A DNA stretch of 42,434 nucleotides from a virus, in IMG/VR virus record IMGVR_UViG_3300035698_002806, positions 1 to 42,434 of that record; one strand, written 5' to 3'. Made by a program: the position numbers and the translations under genes. Every line of letters begins with the position of its first letter. Position 1 is the stretch's first letter. Of this stretch, positions 9,000 through 14,876 are shown piece after piece. Under the pieces are notes generated by a model. The model was given only the letters and a program-made list of their open reading frames with translations. It was not told the DNA's origin and did no database searches.

Positions 9000-9150
9000 C
9001 ATGTTCCTTAGGGTGGAAATATTCACAACTTACTTCTTCTATATCTATATTTGTTAATACTTTACATTTATTTTTACTCCTAGAATCACAACAAATATAT
9101 GTGCCATCTTTATTATCATGTAAAAAAGCACAATCTTTATGTTTCTTCAT
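8977..9150 (-). CDS. small Cys-containing protein beginning MKKHK, 57 aa
   Basis: A short reading frame preceded by GGGAG eight bases before ATG 9150. The protein begins MKKHKDCAFLHDNKDGTYIC and contains CC, C and C in the rest, so it may bind metal. Its first five residues match those of the Cys-rich protein at 865-1149. It is the first gene after the tRNA-like region and overlaps the next gene by 23 bp. Function unknown. Confidence 0.65.
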   Translation of the reverse strand: MKKHKDCAFLHDNKDGTYICCDSRSKNKCKVLTNIDIEEVSCEYFHPKEHDVIIHTS

Positions 9151-9167
9151 TATGTTCTCCCAGTAAA

Positions 9168-9209
9168 TGGAGCCGTGGAGTTTATGCTAGTATCTCTCTA
9201 GCCCACGGC
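9168..9209 (-). ncRNA. 42-nt mini tRNA-like hairpin ending in CCA
   Basis: On the minus strand GCCGTGG pairs with CCACGGC (7 bp), followed by T and CCA. Inside is a second arm, GCTAG with a 7-base loop and CTAGC, then a 7-base linker. This is the outline of a very small tRNA: acceptor, one 5-bp/7-base arm and an encoded CCA. It starts 7 nt after the larger tRNA-like element. The loop AGAGATA lacks the U expected before an anticodon, so decoding is doubtful; it could be a processing or stability hairpin. Confidence 0.35.
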
Positions 9210-9216
9210 ATGAAAA

Positions 9217-9332
9217 TGGTAGCCGAGGTAGGATTTGAACCTACATATGGTCGAGTATGCTTAGACTCAACGGCATGCGATATCAACATAAGCGTTATAT
9301 AATACTTATGATTTATACGCTTCTACTCGGCT
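9217..9332 (-). tRNA. atypical tRNA-like gene with encoded CCA, 116 nt
   Basis: The minus strand shows a perfect 7-bp acceptor stem (AGCCGAG with CTCGGCT), discriminator A, encoded CCA, and a canonical T arm (GTAGG, loop TTCAAAT, CCTAC) directly before the 3' acceptor strand; T8 and A9 are also present. The 79 nt between position 9 and the T arm are about 40 longer than in a normal tRNA and I cannot fold them into standard D and anticodon arms: an AAGCGT/ACGCTT hairpin and a GTTGAGT/ACTCGAC hairpin (like a long variable arm) are visible. No anticodon is assigned. It may be a diverged type II tRNA, one with an insertion, or a tRNA mimic. Confidence 0.5.
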
Positions 9333-9705
9333 ATGAAAGATTTAAACAGCAGACAGAACAGTTTGATAGTTAATTTATGCTATCCCCCCAGTCGGAAAGC
9401 GAGTAGTACTATCATTACTCTTCTCTTGACGCTCACAACCATCAAGCTGTGACCTATCAAGCGCATTACACATTACTGTCTAGAATATAATGTACCATCC
9501 TATCTGCCGTTTGAATCTCAATGGCTGGTCACCCTTACTAATGATTAGCCAATCATCTACCAGCCATTGAGAATAAAATTGGGAAACACAGTATTTATTA
9601 TGCGCCCTGTGTCTCAACGGTGCCGTGAGCATGTTAATCGCCCCTGTCAGACTTGACGCTCCGTTCATAGTATTATCTACTCTCGGTCACGCCTCATACT
9701 CAAAC
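9333..9705. other. non-coding stretch with several hairpins
   Basis: No convincing gene; a 62-codon frame on the minus strand (9480-9668) has no ribosome site. The stretch contains GATAG/CTATC and ACACAG/CTGTGT hairpins and the large nested inverted repeat listed separately. Presumably it is a leader or structured RNA upstream of the tRNA-like genes. Confidence 0.4.
9516..9572. repeat. perfect 14-bp inverted repeat with a nested 6-bp hairpin
   Basis: TCTCAATGGCTGGT at 9516-9529 is the exact reverse complement of 9559-9572. Between the arms, ATGATT (9541-9546) and AATCAT (9551-9556) form an inner hairpin with loop AGCC. Neither side has the T-run of a terminator, so it is more likely a structured RNA or protein-binding site. 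Confidence 0.6.
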
Positions 9706-10371
9706 TTATGTTGCTCTTTCTGTTCCAGTTGCTGCTGCTGTAGCCATTTCAGCACCACTTGCAGCTGGATTATAGAATCTTTTCACTTCTTCTTTCATTT
9801 TAACAGCCTCAGGCAGATTTTCAATCGGAACACTACAAGCCGTGATTTTTGGAGCATGCCATGTATATGTAGCCTTTTTGACTAACTGCGCTGATATTGT
9901 TGCTGCTCTACCAATAGATGCAGAGAAAGCCTTACTTACATACCTTGATGATTTGTTACCAAGAAAGTAAGGAACAAAGCGATCCAGTTCAGGTACCCAT
10001 AAGAGATACTCAGGTCCATACATATTACCCTGTGATACCTCTTTATTCTTACTGTCTGAGTCTTCCTGAACCTTTTGAAATTCAGCACTATCTATGTCAT
10101 AATAGGCATTAACAGTGTCGCCTAGGATTAACATAGCTTTTGGTTGCCATACAACTGGTATGCAGTCGAATGAATTACCAAGGTCTTGAATGTCTTGACC
10201 TATGACACAACCAAAATGACCCATTGCTATTTTTTCAGTTTTAACATCTTCTGAATTTGCACCATACAATTGAATCCTTGCAAACTCAGTGTTGTTAACA
10301 ATCTTTTCCATATCATCTTCACTGTATCTCTGTGGTATGGAAGCCTGTGGTATTAGTAAGTCGTTACTCAT
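9706..10371 (-). CDS. hypothetical protein, probably early DNA-metabolism, 221 aa
   Basis: I do not recognise the family with confidence. Central motifs GPEYLLWVPELDRFVPYFLGNKSSR are the most distinctive part; the C-terminus is a disordered Ala/Thr tail (GAEMATAAATGTERAT). An acidic/aromatic mix with a flexible tail would suit a single-strand DNA-binding or recombination accessory protein, but this is inference only. Start ATG 10371 has GAGG 8 bases upstream. The gene stands alone between two non-coding stretches and has GATTA-type repeats just ahead of it, so it may have its own regulated promoter. Codons look more GC-rich than in most neighbours. Confidence 0.65.
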   Translation of the reverse strand: MSNDLLIPQASIPQRYSEDDMEKIVNNTEFARIQLYGANSEDVKTEKIAMGHFGCVIGQDIQDLGNSFDCIPVVWQPKAMLILGDTVNAYYDIDSAEFQKVQEDSDSKNKEVSQGNMYGPEYLLWVPELDRFVPYFLGNKSSRYVSKAFSASIGRAATISAQLVKKATYTWHAPKITACSVPIENLPEAVKMKEEVKRFYNPAASGAEMATAAATGTERAT

Positions 10372-10394
10372 TTTTAATTCCTCATTAGTTATAA

Positions 10395-10423
10395 CTGATT
10401 AAGTAATCTCTGATTACTGATTA
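10395..10423. promoter_or_regulatory. three CTGATTA direct repeats
   Basis: CTGATTA occurs at 10395, 10410 and 10417, and the first forms a near-palindrome with TAATCT. The core GATTA matches the half-site of the palindromes in the divergent control region. They lie 24-52 bp upstream of the 221-aa gene, a natural operator position. Confidence 0.45.
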
Positions 10424-10426
10424 AAA

Positions 10427-10520
10427 GGGTGTCGCAGGACTCAGCCTAAATAGATAGTCTACATGAGCTTTACCTGCATATTGTGAGTTAGCGCCCACTG
10501 CTCTTATCAGCCACACACCC
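10427..10520 (-). ncRNA. structured, tRNA-like non-coding element, 94 nt
   Basis: On the minus strand GGGTGT pairs with ACACCC, and a further GCAGG pairs with CCTGC next to it, giving a tRNA-like closed structure. The 5' part (GGGTGTGTGGCTG...GAGCAGTG) resembles a tRNA acceptor and D arm, and GTGGG/CTCAC could form an anticodon stem, but the loop is 6 nt and no standard T loop is present. It is followed by TTTT. A degenerate tRNA or a small regulatory RNA are both possible. A 34-codon frame through it lacks a ribosome site. Confidence 0.35.
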
Positions 10521-10540
10521 AACATTTTGTATCTTAACAC

Positions 10541-10555
10541 TGATTGGTATAATCA
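10541..10555. promoter_or_regulatory. 15-bp palindromic operator-like site
   Basis: TGATTG, 3-bp spacer, TAATCA: one mismatch from the NGATTA-N3-TAATCN palindrome repeated at 11623, 11647, 11678 and 12180. It lies just after the stop of the 333-aa ParB-like gene and upstream of the tRNA-like RNA and the 221-aa gene. Confidence 0.45.
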
Positions 10556-10557
10556 GC

Positions 10558-11559
10558 TTAGACTATTGTTGTTTCCTCGCCTTCAGTTACAGGAGGTGCT
10601 TCTTTGACTCCAAGCAATGAGGCAGCAGTATCAGTTGCTTCTGTTTCTGCTTTCTCTTTTTTCTTGGCTTCACGTTCTTCTTTCTTGCGAGCTTTTGCTT
10701 CTTCCAAGGATGCTTTACGTGCTTCCCATTTAGCTCTTGCCTCTTCAACAGAGTCATCATCAAGATGAAGAACCCATTTCAGTACAAGTGCTGCTGCTTC
10801 AACAGGATCAGTAATCCCTGCTGCAGAAAGCATTGATGCAATGACCGTAATATCTTCATTAACATCTTTAACTTCCTGAGGTTTCCGCATATGTGCAGTA
10901 GCAGTAAATATTTCCTTCTCTGCTGCACGACCTTCACGGTTAGCTGTATTAATCTCTTTGACTCTGGCTTTCACATCACCACCGAATTGTGCAGGTGCGT
11001 CAGTCATAGCACGGTCAACGAAATTGTTTTGCTCTGTGTCCGGAAGTTTTGCCAACAGATAAGCATTGGTCAAACCAATTTTACCTTCGTCAACAAGTGC
11101 TTGGATATCAGGGCTTAACTTCAGAAGATTCAAACGTTCACTAATCCAGGTTGTGTTTGTATTGAGTTTACCAGACAACTCGATTAAGGTCATCAGCGGA
11201 TGGGCTGCTAAGATTTTCTTAATCTGTTCGGCATACTGAACAGGCTTGGTGTCAACTTTGTGATAGTTGGCAATAAGCTGTAATTCCTGTGCATGTACAT
11301 CATCCCTGACTTCCAGGATATGCAGTGGAATCTCAGTGAGACCAGCGCGTTTTGCACCCAGATAGCGATGAAGACCATCAATCAGGATATACTTACCTGA
11401 ACCAGCGCTGTCAACATGAGCATTGGGAGGATTAAGAATACCTTCTGCTCTTACTGAATCGACTATTTCTTGAAAACGTTCGCTCTCTTCATCAACCGTT
11501 CTAAGGGCGACAGGGGACTCAATGATGTCACTGAGTGCTACGGTTTTTTGTTCTGACAT
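10558..11559 (-). CDS. ParB-like nuclease/DNA-binding protein next to the control region
   Basis: 333 aa. The ParB N-terminal domain is clear: EGILNPPNAHV, then GKYILIDGLHRYLGAKRAG (the GxHR-type box) and IANYHKVDTKPVQYAEQI. A helix-turn-helix follows around residues 120-165 (TLIELSGKLNTNTTWISERL). The C-terminus is a highly charged Lys/Glu helix (about 270-310) and an acidic tail. It is the first gene leftward of the divergent region, with AAAGGAG ahead of ATG 11559, and its own upstream DNA carries four palindromes that are good candidates for its binding sites. Base composition is visibly more GC-rich than the nearby early genes, as for the coat gene, suggesting strong expression. Confidence 0.82.
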   Translation of the reverse strand: MSEQKTVALSDIIESPVALRTVDEESERFQEIVDSVRAEGILNPPNAHVDSAGSGKYILIDGLHRYLGAKRAGLTEIPLHILEVRDDVHAQELQLIANYHKVDTKPVQYAEQIKKILAAHPLMTLIELSGKLNTNTTWISERLNLLKLSPDIQALVDEGKIGLTNAYLLAKLPDTEQNNFVDRAMTDAPAQFGGDVKARVKEINTANREGRAAEKEIFTATAHMRKPQEVKDVNEDITVIASMLSAAGITDPVEAAALVLKWVLHLDDDSVEEARAKWEARKASLEEAKARKKEEREAKKKEKAETEATDTAASLLGVKEAPPVTEGEETTIV

Positions 11560-11580
11560 ACTCCAAACTCCTTTTGTTTT

Positions 11581-11606
11581 GACTATCGATTTAATAATCT
11601 ATAGTC
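11581..11606. promoter_or_regulatory. imperfect 26-bp palindrome
   Basis: GACTAT at 11581-11586 mirrors ATAGTC at 11601-11606, and the interior contains CGATT and AATC half-sites (CGATTTAATAATCT). It is the operator-like site nearest to the ParB-like gene start. Confidence 0.45.
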
Positions 11607-11622
11607 GGTTAATAAATAATTC

Positions 11623-11637
11623 CGATTACCTTAATCA
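11623..11637. promoter_or_regulatory. 15-bp operator-like palindrome
   Basis: CGATTA, spacer CCT, TAATCA; one base from perfect symmetry. Part of a regularly spaced series upstream of the ParB-like gene. Confidence 0.5.
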
Positions 11638-11646
11638 ATATCTATT

Positions 11647-11661
11647 CGATTAATATAATCG
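11647..11661. promoter_or_regulatory. 15-bp perfect operator-like palindrome
   Basis: CGATTA, spacer ATA, TAATCG: perfect symmetry and the clearest copy of the 15-bp core. Confidence 0.55.
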
Positions 11662-11671
11662 GAGATTTTCT

Positions 11672-11698
11672 CGATTATGATTAAAATAATCATAATCG
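11672..11698. promoter_or_regulatory. 27-bp perfect palindrome (left operator)
   Basis: Arm CGATTATGATTA at 11672-11683, 3-bp spacer, and its exact reverse complement at 11687-11698. The inner TGATTA-N3-TAATCA is the same core as the other sites. It lies 21 bp outside the left arm of the 44-bp inverted repeat, the mirror position of the site at 12175-12199. Confidence 0.65.
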
Positions 11699-11719
11699 CT
11701 CTGACTTGGTGTTACGTTC

Positions 11720-11763
11720 CTTACACTATCTAATACGTCAAAAAGTAGAAAAAATTCAATGAA
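11720..11763. repeat. left arm of a perfect 44-bp inverted repeat
   Basis: Every base of this arm is the reverse complement of 12106-12149; the match ends sharply at both sides. Read outward (minus strand) it contains TTGAAT and, 18 bp on, TATTAG, as well as TTGACG, so each arm may carry an outward-facing promoter element. Confidence 0.85.
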
Positions 11764-11775
11764 AATAAAAAATAA

Positions 11776-11804
11776 TTGAAAAAAAGTTTTTCCCTTTATA
11801 TAAT
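11776..11804 (+). promoter_or_regulatory. sigma70-like promoter inside the control region
   Basis: TTGAAA (11776-11781), a 17-bp spacer and a perfect TATAAT (11799-11804). Transcription would start near 11811, about 400 nt ahead of the first plus-strand gene, and run through the possible origin. Confidence 0.65.
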
Positions 11805-12105
11805 AAGGTAATGCGTGTGCGTAGTGCCGTATTTGCCTTGTAACGCCATTCTAACGGGACTTATTGACTTTGACGGTTCAAGGTACGGGAATACATTAAA
11901 AGCCTGTCACATGCTTAATACGACTAAATAAGTCAAAATAAGCAATTTCGAGCGTGAAATATTTACTTATTTACTTATTGAAAAAGTCATATCCCATATA
12001 TACGCAACATGTTATGACTTATTTATATTTCATAAAATAAAGTAAGTAAGTAAGTAAGTAAATAAGCTAGGTACAAAAAGCCGTATTTATACATATTTTT
12101 TCGTA
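11805..12105. other. candidate replication origin, between the inverted-repeat arms
   Basis: About 300 bp without a gene, AT-rich and full of structure. AAGTCATA (11984) pairs with TATGACTT (12013), and CTTATTTACTT (11967) pairs with AAGTAAATAAG (12055) around it. GCCGTATTT occurs near 11826 and 12079. The setting (divergent replication operons, repeats, an internal promoter) is typical of a phage or plasmid origin, but origin function is inference. Confidence 0.4.
12040..12065. repeat. AAGT tetranucleotide tandem repeat
   Basis: Five AAGT units followed by AAATAAG. A looser copy of the complementary motif (ATTTACTT twice) lies at 11961-11978, so the two can form a stem. Such arrays can act as iteron-like binding sites or DNA-unwinding elements. 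Confidence 0.6.
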
Positions 12106-12149
12106 TTCATTGAATTTTTTCTACTTTTTGACGTATTAGATAGTGTAAG
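12106..12149. repeat. right arm of the perfect 44-bp inverted repeat
   Basis: Reverse complement of 11720-11763 without a mismatch. The distal part supplies the TTGACG of the promoter feeding the plus-strand operon. Confidence 0.85.
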
Positions 12150-12156
12150 CTAGTAT
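12128..12156 (+). promoter_or_regulatory. probable promoter of the rightward operon
   Basis: TTGACG (12128-12133), 17-bp spacer, TAGTAT (12151-12156). The -35 is inside the inverted-repeat arm and the -10 just outside. The palindromic operator at 12175-12199 is just downstream, where bound protein would block transcription. Confidence 0.5.
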
Positions 12157-12174
12157 TTTATACAATATTTCAGC

Positions 12175-12199
12175 GATTATGATTATTATAATCATAATC
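12175..12199. promoter_or_regulatory. 25-bp perfect palindrome (right operator)
   Basis: GATTATGATTA, spacer TTA, TAATCATAATC. The two half-sites are identical to the inner 11 bases of the left operator, so one protein should bind both sides of the divergent region. It lies 30 bp ahead of the primase-helicase start. Confidence 0.65.
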
Positions 12200-12228
12200 A
12201 CAATTTAGGAAAGGATTTAGTAATCCAT

Positions 12229-14814
12229 ATGAGAGGCGAAATTGTAAGAGAGTTTCTAAAGCTAAAAGCATTACCAGATTTATACAATCTGTATGATGTG
12301 AATATGCAATGCCATGTCCTAGTCGCACAGGATAATGGTAAGCGTGATTCTGAGAGCAACACATGGACTGATGGTGTTGAGACATGGTATCCGTTTGTTA
12401 TAACAGATGATATTTCTTTACAGAAAAGACTCTTTTATAACTTCGATAATCATGTTGAAGCTATTGGACTCACAGGTTGGAACTGGAAAGAGAAGACTAC
12501 TCATTGGGTAGCCTTCGATTTTGATGCCATAGTAAATCATAAACAAGGATTGAATGAGGAAGAAATTAATGAGATTATAGAATCTGTTTCACAAATAGAA
12601 TGGGTGACTGTTAGATATTCCACAGGTGGTAAGGGCTTACATGTTTATGTGAATCTTGACCCAGTAATACCTACATTAGATAGAGCAGAACATGCTGCTC
12701 TTGCACGTGCGATACTTCATAAATTATCTGCTTTAACTGGTTACAACTTCAAAGATAAAGTTGATATCTGTGGTGGTAATATGTGGGTATGGCATCGTAA
12801 GATTGTAAATTCTGGCTTAGAGATTTTAAAATCTGGTATTCCATTAACTGATGTTGCTAATTGGAAAGAACATATTAACATAATACATCAGCGTGATAAT
12901 AAGCGTAGTTATGATGATGTAGTTAAGGCTAAAAGTCACGTAGCACTAGACAAACACCATAAGGAATTAATTAATCACTTACAAGATAATAATTGTGTAT
13001 GGTGGTGGGACAACGATAGACACTTATTAGTAGCACATACCTCAGATTTGAAGGAAGCACATACAAATTTAAATATGGCTGGTATTTTTGAGACAAGTAG
13101 TTCTCATACATCCACGCATAATGTATTCATGTATCCAATACGTTCAGGTGGTTGGGTAGTTAGACGCTTCTCCAAGGGTTGTACTGAACATGTTTCTTGG
13201 GATCAAGATGAAGCTGGTTGGACTAGGTGTTATTATAATGTAGAATTAAATCTTGTTACAGCTTCACGTTGTTTTGGTGGAATGGAACGTCCTTCTGGTG
13301 GTTTCGCTTTTCATAGTGTAGAGATGATGCAGAAAGCTGCTGAGGCATTAGGTATTTATCCTGACTTACCAGCTAGTGCATTACGTTTTAAAGCATCATT
13401 AAAGGAGCATAAAGACGGCAGACTGATTATTGAAATCGAAGATAAAGAAAATCTATTGAACAAAGATTTACTTGATTCATGGCTCAGAGAAAAGAATGTC
13501 TGGAAACGTATGTATAATAAGGTTAGAACCTTACAACTTAATGAAGACCTTTTAAAGTATGATGATAAAATCAGGCACTTGATAAGTCCTACTGGTGAAG
13601 ATTGTGGCTGGGTTATAAGTGCTAGTAGTGAATGGAACTTTGAAGCACTAGCTCATGTAAAATTAGCCCTTGAATCAATGGGATTAAAGTATGCAGAAGT
13701 TAAAGAGATACTTGGTAGTAGTGTATTAAAGTGCTGGAAAATGGTTAATATACCTTTTGCTAATGAATATCCTGGTGGTAGACAATGGAATCATAATAGT
13801 GCTAGAATTAGATTTCAACCTTCGATAGAATCATCAATAGATTTAATGCAAAAATGCCCAACATGGTATAAGATATTAAATCACATAGGTAATGGATTAA
13901 ATGAGAGTCTTACAACAAGTCAATGGGCAATTAATGGGTCTATATTGTGTGGTGTGGATTACCTAATCTGTTGGATAGCAAGTATGTTTCAAGAGCCTAC
14001 ACAACCTTTACCTTACCTGTTTCTATATGGTGAGCAAAATGCAGGTAAGAGCATACTACATGAAGCCTTGAGTACATTAATCATAAACGGTGTTACACGT
14101 GCTGACAATGCATTAATCAACACAAGCGGTTTTAATGCTGAATTAGAGTCATCAGTTCTATGTGTTGTTGAGGAAATTGACTTATCAAAGAGTAAGATTG
14201 CTTCAAACCGTATTAAAGATTGGGTCACTTCGCCTGATATCCAGATACATAAAAAATCAAAGACACCTTATACTATGACAAATGTTTCTCATTGGATTCA
14301 ATGCGCTAATGATTATAACTTCTGTCCTGTATTTCCTGGTGATACACGAGTTGTTGTCATATGTGTGAATGAGTTAGTCAACCCAATCCCGAAGAAGCGA
14401 TTAATTAATCAGTTAATCGATGAAGCATCCAACTTCATGGCTTACATACTTAACTTTCAGATTCCTGAATCGAATGACAGGCTCAATGTGCCAGTGATAA
14501 CAACATCTGATAAGTTAAATATTCAAGATATAAATATGTCTTTGGTCCAGCAATTCATAGAAGAGAAATGTCACAAGATAGATGGTCAATTAATAAAGTA
14601 TACTGATTTCTTTAATCAATTCTTAACATGGCTGGGACCAACTACTGATTATTGGAGCAAGCGAAAGGTTGGTAAAGAGATACCGCCTAAATATAAACGA
14701 GGACGTTCAATAAAAGATAACCAAGTCTACTTAGCTAACCTATCTTTTATTAGAGATGCAAAACCTGGAACACCATATGTCATAAGTGAGGGGAAGTTAC
14801 ATGAGCAACGATAG
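12229..14814 (+). CDS. primase-polymerase (AEP) fused to superfamily 3 helicase
   Basis: 861 aa replication protein. The N-terminal part carries archaeo-eukaryotic primase motifs: VAFDFDAI with the metal-binding DxD (around 95-102) and STGGKGLHVYV, the SxGxGxH-type motif (around 132-142). The C-terminal part is a hexameric-helicase ATPase: Walker A GEQNAGKS (around 601), Walker B CVVEEID (around 645) and a sensor-like HWIQCAND. This D5-like architecture primes and unwinds DNA at phage and plasmid origins. It is the first rightward gene from the control region, consistent with origin-linked initiation. The ribosome site is unusual: AGGAAAGGA lies 12-20 bases from ATG, with GGATT/AATCC able to form a hairpin between. 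Confidence 0.88.
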   Translation: MRGEIVREFLKLKALPDLYNLYDVNMQCHVLVAQDNGKRDSESNTWTDGVETWYPFVITDDISLQKRLFYNFDNHVEAIGLTGWNWKEKTTHWVAFDFDAIVNHKQGLNEEEINEIIESVSQIEWVTVRYSTGGKGLHVYVNLDPVIPTLDRAEHAALARAILHKLSALTGYNFKDKVDICGGNMWVWHRKIVNSGLEILKSGIPLTDVANWKEHINIIHQRDNKRSYDDVVKAKSHVALDKHHKELINHLQDNNCVWWWDNDRHLLVAHTSDLKEAHTNLNMAGIFETSSSHTSTHNVFMYPIRSGGWVVRRFSKGCTEHVSWDQDEAGWTRCYYNVELNLVTASRCFGGMERPSGGFAFHSVEMMQKAAEALGIYPDLPASALRFKASLKEHKDGRLIIEIEDKENLLNKDLLDSWLREKNVWKRMYNKVRTLQLNEDLLKYDDKIRHLISPTGEDCGWVISASSEWNFEALAHVKLALESMGLKYAEVKEILGSSVLKCWKMVNIPFANEYPGGRQWNHNSARIRFQPSIESSIDLMQKCPTWYKILNHIGNGLNESLTTSQWAINGSILCGVDYLICWIASMFQEPTQPLPYLFLYGEQNAGKSILHEALSTLIINGVTRADNALINTSGFNAELESSVLCVVEEIDLSKSKIASNRIKDWVTSPDIQIHKKSKTPYTMTNVSHWIQCANDYNFCPVFPGDTRVVVICVNELVNPIPKKRLINQLIDEASNFMAYILNFQIPESNDRLNVPVITTSDKLNIQDINMSLVQQFIEEKCHKIDGQLIKYTDFFNQFLTWLGPTTDYWSKRKVGKEIPPKYKRGRSIKDNQVYLANLSFIRDAKPGTPYVISEGKLHEQR

Positions 14815-14876
14815 CAAAGAAATGAGCAACGATAGCAAAGAAATGAGCAACGATAGCAAAGAAATGAGCAACGATA
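14801..14876 (+). repeat. 21-bp tandem repeat at the start of the methylase gene
   Basis: Three complete 21-bp copies plus 13 bp of a fourth, each beginning ATGAGCAACGATA and encoding MSNDSKE. The repeat keeps frame and each unit offers another ATG. Confidence 0.9.

Noticed and set aside
9099-9302. Plus-strand frame with a GFEPT segment
   Set aside because: The segment is the complement of the tRNA T arm (GGTTCAAATCC), a familiar false gene over tRNAs.
9480-9668. 62-codon frame on the minus strand
   Set aside because: No ribosome site, crosses the 14-bp inverted repeat, and sits in a non-coding stretch.
10421-10525. 34-aa minus-strand peptide frame
   Set aside because: No ribosome site; the sequence is better explained by RNA pairing (GGGTGT/ACACCC, GCAGG/CCTGC).
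11560-12228. CRISPR or insertion sequence suggested by repeats
   Set aside because: Only one inverted-repeat pair and short palindromes; no spacers, transposase or target duplication.
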